Source: Datisca glomerata (lineage: Eukaryota > Streptophyta > Magnoliopsida > Cucurbitales > Datiscaceae). From it: a DNA stretch of 64,000 nucleotides. The stretch covers positions 940,756 through 1,004,755 of the forward strand of contig QANY01011973.1 of assembly GCA_003255025.1 (NCBI GenBank), written 5' to 3'. Positions within the stretch are counted from its first letter, which is position 1; every line of letters begins with the position of its first letter. The position numbers and the translations under genes are program-made. Shown piece after piece: positions 23,343 through 34,314 of this stretch. Below the pieces are notes generated by a model, which saw nothing but the letters and a program-made list of their open reading frames with translations, was not told where the DNA came from and searched no databases.

Positions 23343-24630
23343 TAGACTAAAATTATTGGTGAAGCAGCAGGGCTTCCATAATATGAAACCGTAAAGAAGC
23401 TTGAAGAAGTCTTAGAAAGCTAACTGGAGTTCAGCAGTGTTATGAAGAATCGGCGAAACGAGATAGAAGTGTCATATTAAATGGGATTTTCCTGTATTAA
23501 TGTTTGAGTTTTGCGTAGATTATTATTTTTTCTGTTCTGGGTTTTGATATCTGAGTGAGATGTAAAATCTGATTGCGGGATATAGTTAGAAAGCGTATCG
23601 TTTGCATATATCAGCAGCGATACGCGAACGTGTTTTACGATAATCATTTGCATTCTTCTTCCCCATAGTATTCTTTTATTGCACTTGTAATGTTCTGTAG
23701 CAGAAGTAGCGGCGCAGGGGTCTGAATAGGACTGCTTTTGTTCTCTGTCTCTTCATTTTGAATTGTTTCTGGGCAGATTGTAAACTGAATTTTTTCTTTG
23801 TATTTGGGTTGAATTGTAAGTGTGAAGCATTTTAAAGGGAAACCCATGTAGGGTCCTCATTAAATAAGTTACCCAAAGGTTATGATTCTCTCTTTGGGAA
23901 TCATTTATGCCAGACGCTTAATATTAATTTAATTGTTTATATTTTTTATACGGAGCAAGAAGTTGAAGGTTATTGTGAAAGGTGATTGTGATTGTTATAG
24001 ATAAACTTTTATAAAGGGTCCGTTGGAAAACAAAAAAAATATATTTTAGGACTCTCTTAGATTTTTAACCAAATATAGCCCTTTACAAGAGAAAATACTA
24101 AATTACCTTTTTAGTTTAAAAATTTTTGGTTAAATTTGTGACTGATAGATCACTGTCTAGCAATTTTTTTTGTTAGACCCTTGTCTAACAAGTGTAAAAT
24201 TTAACGATAGAATGTTAAAAAATGATCTAGCAATAATTTTTTACTAAACCATGCTTAATAGGGAGGGCATTTTAGTCTTTTACTCTACTAAAAAAATTGA
24301 TTTCGTAAAAAAAATCAAATGATCTTAATTTCATTTTTCCCCTCTATACGATCCTTCTCAATCAATTTCTCAACGTTATATGATTCTTCCTCATAACTAG
24401 CTTGTTTTGTTTTGTGTTTGAAAGTTGTTTTAATGACGGGGTTGAGCAAGTGATAAACGCTTTTAATTTGTTAATTCCATAAAAATTAGGACTTAATCTT
24501 TCTCTTAAGATCAAAGTTTTTATACCAAAATTATAGATAATGGTAAAAAATGTAGGAAGGTAAGAAGAGACATATAGGGGAGGTATCGTGTTTTGGATAA
24601 TAAAATTTAGTGATCTAAGTACTAACGGGA
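23343..24630. other. Intergenic region before tRNA-Leu
   Basis: The first part is probably the 3' UTR of the hnRNP-like gene. At 24,140-24,200 the strings 'gtctagcaa' and 'gtctaacaagtgtaa' resemble the hairpin motif of the tandem repeat at 1-2 kb. No gene is seen; an open frame at 23,644-23,847 (-) matches no family. Confidence 0.45.
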
Positions 24631-24711
24631 GTCAAGATGGCCGAGTTGGTCTAAGGCGCCAGTTTCAGGTACTGGTCCGAAAGGGCATGGGTTCGAATCC
24701 CATTCTTGACA
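24631..24711 (+). tRNA. tRNA-Leu (anticodon CAG)
   Basis: The 81-base sequence folds as a class II tRNA. The acceptor arm GTCAAGA pairs with TCTTGAC, followed by discriminator A. The D-loop region TGGCCGAGTTGGTCTAAGGC carries box A. The anticodon stem CCAGT/ACTGG encloses loop TTCAGGT, which gives CAG. A short variable arm follows, and the T arm has GGTTCGAATCC (box B). No intron is present. TTTT at 24,714-24,717 is a likely Pol III stop. CAG reads CUG leucine codons. Confidence 0.96.
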
Positions 24712-24713
24712 AA

Positions 24714-24717
24714 TTTT
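24714..24717 (+). terminator. Pol III terminator of tRNA-Leu
   Basis: A run of four T residues begins three bases after the discriminator base of the tRNA, the usual RNA polymerase III termination signal. Confidence 0.7.
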
Positions 24718-25132
24718 GGTTGTTTAATTTAATTAGTGGTTTAAGTTGTGGCTTGAACCATAACCATTCCAAATTTATGCACCAAAATAAGTTGTGATGC
24801 AAAAAAAGAGCGCAAATTCAAAGTATATTATTGTATTTATTTTTACTAAAGTTGCAATCTAACAAAAAATAAAATAGCATCTCGTATTCATCACTTAAAA
24901 ATATACAGCAAGTCGTGAACTAGTTGTCTTGCTGTATATCATCTTTGGATACCGTTTGATTTGGCTAAAATTTGCTCTTCTTCTTCCGTCGACCATCATT
25001 TGATTGGCTGTATAAATAAGAATGCATGAAACTTAACGGTCCGAACACTAAACCTAGAAGAATGAAGATGATAAGTACATACAGTAAGTAATTCATTTTG
25101 AGAAATTGCAGAACCCAAACTCCTCAGTACTC

Positions 25133-26347
25133 TCAGCTATGGCTTCCACTAGCTTTATCGGATCCTCCAATGAATAATCCCTCTCTTCTCATCTTCTCTT
25201 CCTTAGCTTTCCTACAAAAAACCACCCAAGAATTCACCTCCAAAGCTATACAAACCCCAATCAATGAAGACAGCCCCAAACAATACCCCAATTTTGCATA
25301 CGACCTTCCTGCTCCCATCGCTTCAAACCCTTGAAATACATTCACTACCCCAAGAACCACACAAGCATACCCAACAAAATGGTGGTAAGATTTCCAGTAT
25401 TTTCTGAATTTATTTGTTGTTTTCGGCCTAAACAACAACGCTAATGTCTGGAGTCCTCCTAAGCAGAACGCTGCGATTCCGAGCTTCCTGTGTAGGCCAT
25501 ATTCAACTCCAGGAGATAACTCTCCGAGCTTAATTCCGATGGCAAAACCCACTGTTCCGATGAAGAATCCGAACAATTGGACGCCCGCGTGAGCGTAGAA
25601 CCACGCCGGCCCGATTGATTGTACGTGTGTTAGGTAACGGGCAGTCACGGCCCCAATTGGCAGCATGATTCCCCACGAAATTGCGTTTATGCTGCCGTGC
25701 ACGGTTCTCATGGTCTTGATGTTGCTGTGCTGGCCGGCGGATGAGCCCGACGTGACGTCGATGGTGGCGGTGGACGATAGGTCGTTGGAGGTTGTTGGAT
25801 GGATGGTAGGCGAATAGCCTTGTACGTACAGCCCGCGGTTCCAGACGTGGTGAATTTTCGTCTTGTTCGGAACTAGTTTCACGGTGGCGTGGATTTGGAT
25901 GGCGGCGCCGTTGTGGACGGTAGCCAATTTACCGCCGTATACAGTGACGGAGGAGGAGAGTAGGTGGATGTCAAGTGGCCGAGAGAGAAGGGGGTTGCGC
26001 TGGAGCTTCACGGTCGGGTCTAAGATATAAGGAAGTAGGACAATTTTGCCGGAATTTGGATCGGGGAAAGCGATCAAAGCACGAGTGCCTGTCATTTCAG
26101 GGGAAGTGGGATTAATTCCCCAGCCGACCCAACCAGAAGGCGAAATGAAAGTGCCGAAGAAAACAAGGTCTAGAGTGGCATTGTGGGAGTGAAAGGTCCA
26201 AGCTATGGAGGCCTGTTGGGTAGGTAGAGTCATGCATTTTTGGAAGGTTTTGGTGGCAGTGACGGTGGTGCAATGAGCAGAGGATGTTGTGTATGGATAT
26301 GAAGAGAGGAGGAGGAGGAGGAGGAGAAGGTGATGAAGATCAAGCAT
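25133..26347 (-). CDS. DOMON and cytochrome b561 domain membrane protein (At2g04850-like)
   Basis: An intronless 404-residue protein. It begins with a signal peptide (MLDLHHLLLLLLLLSS). The DOMON domain follows (residues about 35-190), with QASIAWTFHSHNATLDLVFF, GWVGWGINP, MTGTRALIAFPDPNSGKI and KIHHVWNRGLYVQGY. The C-terminal half is a cytochrome b561 core of about five membrane helices, with HGSINAISWGIMLPIGA, GPAWFYAHAGVQLFGF, GLHRKLGIAAFCLGGLQ and YWKSYHHFVGYACVVLG; the histidines in these helices are the expected haem ligands. Family members are thought to pass electrons, for example from ascorbate, across the plasma membrane to the cell wall. Residue by residue it closely resembles At2g04850 as I remember it. 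The frame is intact; the promoter should lie just above 26,347. Confidence 0.94.
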   Translation of the reverse strand: MLDLHHLLLLLLLLSSYPYTTSSAHCTTVTATKTFQKCMTLPTQQASIAWTFHSHNATLDLVFFGTFISPSGWVGWGINPTSPEMTGTRALIAFPDPNSGKIVLLPYILDPTVKLQRNPLLSRPLDIHLLSSSVTVYGGKLATVHNGAAIQIHATVKLVPNKTKIHHVWNRGLYVQGYSPTIHPTTSNDLSSTATIDVTSGSSAGQHSNIKTMRTVHGSINAISWGIMLPIGAVTARYLTHVQSIGPAWFYAHAGVQLFGFFIGTVGFAIGIKLGELSPGVEYGLHRKLGIAAFCLGGLQTLALLFRPKTTNKFRKYWKSYHHFVGYACVVLGVVNVFQGFEAMGAGRSYAKLGYCLGLSSLIGVCIALEVNSWVVFCRKAKEEKMRREGLFIGGSDKASGSHS

Positions 26348-27659
26348 GGTGAATGAAGAAAGTAGAAGAGAGGGATTGAATCTGATCAGGTGGGTGAGGT
26401 TTTGTTAACATTTTTATGTGTTTTTTAGGTAATGATTGGTTTTAGGAATGGTGAGTGTCATTATAGCTATTGAGTAATTGAGCTTTCATAGGAGAAACTT
26501 CTGTTTGTGTGCTTAGCTTTGAAGTTAAGGAACTACTCTCCAAAAGTATTGGTTTGGTGAATGTTAAAATGGATGAAGGAAATGGAGTTGAATTCTCTGT
26601 TATTGATGGCAATTACAATTAACAATGGCGAAGTTTGGTCCAACTAAGCCGTTAGGTTAGATTTGAATGGTATGGATGAGCGGAATGAAAAAGTAAAAAA
26701 AAAGAATTAAATTTTTTTTTTCCTTCTGAAAAGATTTAGATTGACATAATCCGAATCAGCATATTTTTTTGTTTTACGCCCCGTAATTCTTCCTCAGCCA
26801 GGCTTGGGCAGAATAGCAGAGCAAGGAGCGTGGAGGTTCGAGTCTTCTTCAAGCAGATTCACATCTTTTACAACCAACACTTGAGATCTGACGATTCAGA
26901 TATAATTTACACATAAAATCTAATGTCAGTGACCTCTATGGATTTGGTACTAATTTTATGTTTGCAGCGTAACTATATTTGTAAACTTGAAAATTAGAAT
27001 TCTTCTCTAGTTAAATATGAAAAATTCTAGAGTCTATTTGGAATCATCAATGGTGTGATAATTTTAATGACTAGAATATTATGTAAATTTTCGTTTGGGA
27101 TTAGTAACAGATCTTCAAAATAAAGTCCTCCAACTAACCATCGTGGTACACAAACACTCAGTTAAGAGTTGACCGAATTTTTCATAAGTGCACTATGAAT
27201 AAATCAATAAATAATATTATTACATTGATGATAAAATTAATATTGTGCTATTTTTATCTTCTTTATATCATATGATGAGTTCAATATATACTATTATGAT
27301 GGATTATATTATTATATACATAATAAAAATTGATAGAAATCCCGTTAATACTATTTATTATGTGTACTTTTCTTACAGGTTGGTTATGTAAGGAACATAA
27401 TCGACCATATGATAGCTTATATTTGAAGCATATTCATGAATGCACCTCTAGTGCCCTTTGGCTTAATTATTTGGAAGACAGAATCATTACAGAAGGCCTT
27501 TTAAGTTTTCAATTTCGTTCGTTTCTTCTTTAAAGAGCTACTTTTAGTTTTGATCATGAAAATCCACATCGGCTTCTATACCAATTTAATTTATTCACGA
27601 ATTTTATTTTCAAAAAGGATTTCTTTTTTTTTTTGGTAATGAAAGTAACTTTTTAATTG
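26348..27659. other. Upstream region of the DOMON/b561 gene and AT-rich spacer
   Basis: The first few hundred bases are the likely promoter of the minus-strand DOMON/b561 gene. The rest is AT-rich. A GGTTCGAGTC string near 26,850 resembles a tRNA box B, but no proper box A precedes it. No coding sequence is recognised. Confidence 0.45.
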
Positions 27660-28248
27660 TCTTACTCTTATAAAAGAGTGAGTTTCTAGCTACTTGCTAA
27701 GGCCAAAATGTCCGGCTTGTCCCTGTAATCTGGGCATATTTACGTAGTGGGTTGTGGTTGAGTGTGTGCTGTAAATTTCGCTGCACTGAGGGATAAAATG
27801 GTGATTTTGTTGGTCTGTAATCGTTGACTGAATATGGACTACTGGATTATTTTGATCCGAGCCGTGTATATGAGTCAATTCCTTCTTGGTAAACCCTGGA
27901 CCGTTGGATTGTTACGATCTTGGCCGTCCATGTGTTTTATATTTTGGGGTTGGTGAGAATAAATCTCGATTGTCCGTGTGGTGCCTCAGATGGTATCTAC
28001 TGTTGATGTTGTTTGCGTTATTGATCTTACCCATCCATTTCCCCCTTAGTTTCCAAAGAGAAGGGGGTATTGACAGCTTCTTGAAGCTTCAGCCATAGAG
28101 AAGCTCTCCAAGCCTTTCCCTCATCTTTACGCTTGCTGGAGACTCTACTTAGTAGTCGCGTGCCAAAGAGAGAGGGGACTGTCCGGCAAAGATCAGAGGA
28201 CTTGTCGGAGGTAATGATAGTTGTTTTATTTTATTTGTTCAATTATTT

Positions 28249-28289
<41 letters not shown>

Positions 28290-29004
28290 TCTTTGACAGT
28301 GTATATTGTGTTTGGCTGTATGTATTTCAGGTTCGTTTTCTCTTTGTATTTTGTTCATTATGTTTATTGTTTGATGTGTTTTTGTTGGTTAAAATATTCT
28401 TATTGTAGTCTGCGTTGATTTATGGAATGCTACTGAATCAATTCAAATGTGATAAGTTAATTACATGCCTCAACTGTCCTACATCATCTTTAATTTATGT
28501 GCTGCCGTTGTAATTTTTCCCAATTTCAGGTTGTTTGTTCATAATAGAAGAGAATTATTGTGTTTCGTCGTTCCTTCCTCCAATCTAGATACTCCCCTTT
28601 CTTTGTCTTGTAGGACTTCTAATTTTGCTTACTTAATTGATTTTTTCTTTGTCATTTTTGTATGTAAACTTGAAGTCAATACAATTGCTAATAATGCTAA
28701 AGTAGTTTGATTTTAATTTCTTTCTTTTTTCTTCCCTTTGTGGGATGAAATTTTGAACCTTAATCATGGTAATACTATGGGTTTTAGGTAACTAATCAAT
28801 TTTCCACTCAATCTCATTGGATTTCCCCTTTGTATTATTTAGAATCTCTTTTGAGTTTTGAGGTATGAACGAAGAGAAGTGGAGGATTGGTCTGAGGTGG
28901 GTTTCCTCAGATAATATAAATCGCTAAAATTGAATGTTGTCATAAAGACAAATATATGCTTGATTCTCCATCAATTTTCATCTTTTTATCTTACTCTTAT
29001 CTTA
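27660..29004 (+). mobile_element. Truncated Helitron, 5' end only
   Basis: At 27,660 the sequence TCTTACTCTTATAAAAGAG begins, identical over its first 26 bases to the 5' end at 29,005. TC is the usual Helitron 5' dinucleotide, and the CTCTTATAAAAGAG part is nearly palindromic, as often seen there. The preceding base is G, not the expected A. No 3' hairpin-CTRR end is seen before the next 5' end, so this copy is truncated or is the outer host of the next one. It includes a (TA)n(TG)n run at 28,250-28,290. Confidence 0.55.
28250..28290. repeat. (TA)n(TG)n microsatellite
   Basis: Alternating TA then TG dinucleotides span about 40 bases, followed by ttctttgacag. The surrounding text (gaggtaatgatagttg upstream) recurs near 30,090 and 30,390 before similar runs, so these are copies of one unit. 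Confidence 0.93.
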
Positions 29005-29049
29005 TCTTACTCTTATAAAAGAGTGAGTTTGTAGCTACTTGCTTATGGT

Positions 29050-29215
29050 CATTTCTCTATTTTGTCCCTACAATGTGCCTTCATTTACATTTTGGGCTGT
29101 GTGAGTTTGGTGGTAAAATTGGTTTGAATGAGGCTTTATGGGTCATTTATCTGCTGCTTGTCTAATAGAGTGTGTGATTTTTTGTTAACAGATTTTCCCT
29201 TCCAAATCTGCAGTT
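29050..29215 (+). repeat. Direct repeat, copy 1 (partner 31,027-31,195)
   Basis: Beginning ggtcatttctctattttgtc, this segment reappears at 31,027-31,195 with few changes, including gtgccttcatttacatttt and gatagagtgtgtgatttttt. It belongs to the sub-5'-terminal part of the Helitron, so the second copy may mark another Helitron remnant lacking its first bases. Confidence 0.85.
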
Positions 29216-30127
29216 TCTTTTCATTGCATTGGGGGCGTAAATTCATTTTGTTAGTTAAAAATATTGACCGAATTTGAACCGTAGGATCATTTACACCTGG
29301 ATTGTTTATTTAGTTGTGATATTAGATCTGAGACGTTTAAGTGTTTTAATCTGAACCCTTGATTGACTAATGTATATACCTCTTATTCTTTAGTTTTAGG
29401 GGTTTTTTTCTCATCTCCTCTCCTTCTCCTCTCTTCGGCAGTAGTGTTATGGCCTAAGGTTTCTTAGTCTTTTATTCTGCTTGTTTTTCGCAAGTGTTGG
29501 ATGAAGCTTTGGTCTTCCTCTTTTTTGTTAGAGTCTAATTTTTGCGTGGTGGTCGGTGATGGAGGTGGGAATGCGTTTGGTTCGGCTCATCGAACATGTG
29601 AGATTTTTGCACCATTTTTTGTTTGTCTTTTGAAATTTTGATCTATGGTCTGTTCAACAGCGATTAGTTAGGATTTTTTCATTTTCTTGCTTCGATGACC
29701 GATGTAGTTTTCTTGTCGTATTTGGTGGCGAGGTAAGATTGATGATTTTTTATTTTTTTCTTTATTTGTTTGGCTGGTATGGGTTGATTTTTGTTTTGTT
29801 GGGTAATAGCAAATTTAGTTTTGAAGCTTTGTATTGCGAGTGTTATAGATTAGAACAGAGGTAACTTTAGTTTGATTTGTTTTTTTCCTTATCTTATTTT
29901 CTGCGTTTTCTCAGTCAAAATAAATGGTTGTATATCAGGTGGTAGTCCAAGTGCCTTCACATTTATGATTTTGTCATGGAAGTGCATGGAGATAGGATTG
30001 AACTGTTGAGCTTCTGAGCGAGTGAGAAGTCACGTGTATTCAGATGTTGAGCTACGTGTCTTCACGTTGGCTGTTGCATTTGGTTATCAAAGGTAATAAT
30101 GATTGCTTTATCTAACATTCCCAATCG

Positions 30128-30162
<35 letters not shown>

Positions 30163-30177
30163 CGCGCGCGCGCGCGC
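30128..30177. repeat. (AT)n(GT)n(GC)n alternating purine-pyrimidine tract
   Basis: About 50 bases alternate strictly between purine and pyrimidine, changing from AT to GT to GC steps. Such tracts, above all the GC part, favour left-handed Z-DNA. A shorter related run is at 30,431-30,470. Confidence 0.93.
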
Positions 30178-31026
30178 TAATAATATAGATTGTGTGGATG
30201 TCTGTGTTTTTATAATGTTTGTTATGTTTTTGCATCCTGATCTAACACATGTACATGCTAGGCGCCGTAGGTTTCTGTCGCGGAGGTGCTATGTTCAACT
30301 TCTGAACCCACGGGCAACCATGTGCGTTCAGATGTTGAATTCGAGTTGCTTGGCTTCACAACAGATGGCACTCACGTGCCTTCACATTGGAGGTAATGAT
30401 GGTTACTTTGTCTTATTTGTTTAATTGTTCTATATGTATGTGTGTGTGTATGTGTGTGCGTGCACGTGCTGTTTCTTTGAGAGATGCTTGGTGTTTGGGT
30501 ACTTTTGGTAGTGAATCTAATGGTAAAGTAGGTCATTCTTCTTCTACTTCCTCTTCTGGTTCTCCTTGTACTTCTCTTTTATGGTGATTTTATAGATTAT
30601 TTTCTTTTTAAGATTAAAAATTAAATCTGTGTTTCTGCTTACCTTTTTTTAATTCTTGATTTTGATGTTCAGCTGCAAGAAGGTACACAAATGGTGTGAG
30701 ACTCACGTAATTTATAATTTAGACAATATTTTTTAATGTACCATTGATTTGATTTATTTTTTGAAATTTTTTTCTTTTACTTCTTTTTTACTGATGCTCT
30801 TTGTGATTTAAAAATTTTTCATTCTCTGATATGATTTTCATTTTCTATTACTGTCTTATGTTCTGTGATTAATTTCTCGTGTTTTATGGTAGTTCACTGT
30901 GAATAATGATTTTTTAATTATGCATGTTAAATTTTAACATGCTTATATTGTTGTCTGTCATTTTTTAATAATAATTTGGTATTAAAACTGATTCAGTTAT
31001 GTCTTGTTATCTTAATTTCTTTTGAT

Positions 31027-31195
31027 ACGAGGGTCATTTCTCTATTTTGTCCCTGCAATGTGCCTTCATTTACATTTTAGCTGTGTGGGTTTGGTGGTAA
31101 AATTGGGTGGAATGAGAGCTTTATGGGTCATTTAGCTGTTGCTTGTCTGATAGAGTGTGTGATTTTTTGTTGACGGATTTGCCCTTCCAAATCTG
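31027..31195 (+). repeat. Direct repeat, copy 2 (partner 29,050-29,215)
   Basis: The second copy of the Helitron subterminal segment, starting after tacgag. It shares about 165 bases with the first copy and lacks the terminal TCTTACTC part. Confidence 0.85.
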
Positions 31196-31285
31196 CAATA
31201 TCTTAACGTTTAATCATTTGTTTAAAGGTATGGACTCACTTAATTTTGTTGTTGTTTTACTTCTTAAACTTCAATATGGATTGGG

Positions 31286-31690
31286 AAAAGCGTGCCATTT
31301 TGTCAAGTGAATTTATTTTTCTCCCTTCGAAAATCCAGCTTTGAAGATTTTAAACTACCATTTTGGTCTCTTTTGGTTGTCATTATTGTCATTCACATTT
31401 GGTTCTGTTATTATAGATTACTTTAGGAAGGTGGCCAAATGATTGATGGTGGGTTTGTTTGGTTTTTGGGTGTCGAGCTGCTTCTATTTTCACATTAAAT
31501 CTTTGCAGTGTAGTAACGTGTTGTTTCTTATGAAAAGTGTGCCCTTTTGTCAAGTGAATTTATTTTTCTCCTTTTGAAAATCCAGCTTTGAAGTGAACTA
31601 TCATTGTGCTCTCTTTTGGGTTATCTTTATTGTCATACTCATTTGGTTTTGTTATTATATATTACTTTAGGAAAGTGGCTAAATGATTGA
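31286..31690 (+). repeat. Tandem pair of about 165-bp repeats
   Basis: Copy 1 (about 31,286-31,450) and copy 2 (about 31,533-31,690) share 'tgtcaagtgaatttattttt', 'gaaaatccagctttgaag' and 'tggctaaatgattgatg'-like ends. They are separated by about 80 bases of other sequence. No coding is visible; probably duplicated intron or captured DNA inside the Helitron. Confidence 0.8.
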
Positions 31691-32361
31691 TGAAATACCA
31701 ACAAGATATAATCATCACTGTACACCCACTAATGTAACATGTGCCTCTTCGAATGTTGAGGTCGAAGAGCCTTTTGAATAAGATGGTTGCCATGCTAACC
31801 ACCTTATACATAGGTTTAGCTCTGAAGATTGACCATGTATTTACAGCTCATGGTTTATGTGTTTCTTCCGACGGTTAAATTATTGACTCTTTCTCTATTT
31901 TTTTTTCATTTGATTTTCAGGTTTGGAAGGTTTGATCATGTTCGGAGAGATTAGTATTTGGTTATCTAATGGATTTTGTTTTCTTCATGACTCTCCACTG
32001 CAAATTTCTTTATTAGATTGAGAGCACATTAACTTATTGTTCAAGATATATGTTGTTGCATGAATTGATGTTCTTAGTCAAAGATAAATATATTGTTTCA
32101 CGTGTTTGATTTGTTTTAGTAAATTTCTTTGTTAACGTATGTTTAATAATTTTTGTATTCTGATTTTCTCACATTGTTTCCGCTTTTCTCTTTACAAGTG
32201 CATTTACATTTTTTAGGTGCATTATTGAAAGATTGTGGTGAATTTGAGTAATCTTGGTATTCCATGCCTACTTATAGAATTTGGCCATGAAGGACTGAGT
32301 TCCTTACGTAAAATGAATGGCGTATAACATGGTATCAATTTATAATGGTTTGTGGTATTGG

Positions 32362-32554
32362 CTTTGGAATGAAAGTTAAATGTATATAAAATAGTTATAT
32401 GTTATTTCTGAACCGGTGTATATGGATGATAGTATCGCTTTATCAATGAGTTAAAACGTGATGAAAGGAGAGCTTATGTTGATAAGCGAAAATATGTAAA
32501 TATTTTAGTTGATGATGTTGGGTTTGAATAATTTCTGATACTTTTATCCGTTTA
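32362..32554 (-). repeat. Inverted near-identical copy of 7,998-8,209
   Basis: These 193 bases, reverse-complemented, equal 7,998-8,209 except for a 19-bp tandem duplication (gttaaatgtatataaaata) present only at 8 kb and one T/C change. The match begins at ctttggaatg and ends at tatccgttta; beyond both points the sequences are unrelated. Confidence 0.93.
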
Positions 32555-33208
32555 CTTTTTCCTCGATTTGCATGTTCAGAATCGTACAATTCTGCAGTTT
32601 CATTTGCTTTCATATCTCACAGTTTTTTGCAACCTATAGGGGCATTAAGAATAAAAATAGGTAATTAGTTTTTTTATAATACATTTATTTATAGGTATTC
32701 TTTTACTAATATCTATTGAGAGTTGACAGTGTCTGATACAGGTTTTTATTGCTGATTTATGGGCGAACCATACTCCTTGGCCATTTTACCAACTGCTCAA
32801 GTGTTATGAATTCTTGGTGAAGCATGGATCACTTAGGAAAATGGAATATTATTATCCTATGCTCCTCGTGATGTTCATCAATCTAATTTTGCTACAATTT
32901 TGATGTTCGTAGCTTGGTAAAATTTTCCTTACCCTCCTCTTTCTCTCTACGCCCACAATGTTTTCTTCTTTCTTCTTCTCTATTATGCCTTTTCTTCACG
33001 TTCACTATTCTCGCTTCATTACTGCACTAGCAAATCTCACAATATCGGGGGGCTGGAGATCTTGGGAGATTTCTTTGATTTGTTGTGCAGGGTTGGCCCA
33101 TGTTATTTTAGTTTATTGGGGTGCCGTGTGTGTTATAGACCTTATGGTATATGAGTGGAGTTTCTATTTCCATCTGTCTTATACCTTTTATATCTATGTT
33201 GTCTTTAG

Positions 33209-33270
33209 ATATCAAAGGGCTTTTAGATAAATATGGCCCTGAGAGAGTTCTTGATACCCTGATAACAGAG
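33209..33270 (+). pseudogene. Captured exon of pyruvate dehydrogenase E1 beta subunit
   Basis: After a typical intron end (ttgtctttag) comes ATATCAAAGGGC..., and the exon closes with ATAACAGAG|GTAATT. The translation GLLDKYGPERVLDTLITE matches the conserved mitochondrial PDH E1 beta segment KYGPERVxDTPITE, with Pro changed to Leu. The piece is 62 bases where an in-phase exon would be 63: one base is missing in the gggc-tttta region, so the ISKG part and the LLDKYGP part lie in different frames. Flanking intron sequence shows capture from genomic DNA, not from a cDNA. It cannot make PDH. Confidence 0.75.
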
Positions 33271-34314
33271 GTAATTATTGTTGCTCAACCTTTGAGGCTA
33301 TGTCTGATGATTAAATTTATGGGAAAGTTCTAAGTAAATTATACAAAATTTTCTTCCATTTTAATCTAATTAGCTGGGCTTATATGTTGTAGTAGTACAT
33401 AATGTAATAGTCATGATCTTCTACTAAATTTTCAAGTTTATTAAAGACTTTGTATTGTTCTCAGTCCCGACTAAAGTTGCATATTTCGTGCTACAACTCT
33501 CCTCCATGATCACATCCACCCCATGCAGATGGTCTAAAGTGCTTTATGGCTTGTTTCTTTATAATCTCTTTTCTTTTTCTTTTTTCTTTTGGTTCTGATG
33601 CTTGACAACATGCTTATATGTACTAAAGTTTTTCCTCTTGCATTCATCCAATATATAACCTATTGCCGAAGATAATTATTAAAGTTAATATTTATAGGTA
33701 TGAAGACCTTTTAACTTTTTTTTTTGTCATGTCCTATTTCAAAGCTTTTGCTCTTACCTGAGACAGATAGGCTGAACATGTAATGTTTGATAATGTTCAT
33801 TTCAGAAGAATTTACAAATCTATTCATCAAACTTTACCTCCCTTAACTTCCATACAAAATTTTGCTCATTGATATAACTTGTATAGACAAGATAGATTGC
33901 TTTTCCATCTATTATTACCTTCATTTAGCTTTAGCCAATTTCATAACGACCTCCTCAAAAGCACCTTGTTTCAAAGATGAGGGTTTAGGAGTACTATTCT
34001 TATAATTTTGCTGAAATTGAAATAAACTTGGCTTAAAAAGCCACTAAAATGCCTATTTGTTTCCTTCAAATTATAAATGTTGAGTGTATTTCCTTTGAGC
34101 TATAGAATCACCAGGCTTTCTACGTTTCTATCATTTGAATGATTGTACTTAGAAGTTTCTTTGTTCTGGTCTTTGTTAATGATATTTTCTATTTGCAATA
34201 ATGTGTAACCATTGGGACTATAAATGTATGGTCTGTGATGTTGTGATTTGTATTTGGTTGTTTTTTTGCCTACATTTTCTTCGTCATATATCTTGTTTCT
34301 GAATTGTCATTATA

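Noticed and set aside
25098..25334. 78-codon plus-strand frame
   Set aside because: Overlaps the 3' end of the DOMON/b561 gene in antisense and has no recognisable domain.
26820..26870. tRNA- or SINE-like GGTTCGAGTC with TAGCAGAGC upstream
   Set aside because: Spacing between the two boxes is too short, and no acceptor-stem pairing or target duplication is visible.
28133..28418. Two overlapping frames with VCVCVC runs
   Set aside because: They are read-through of the (TG)n microsatellite inside the Helitron.
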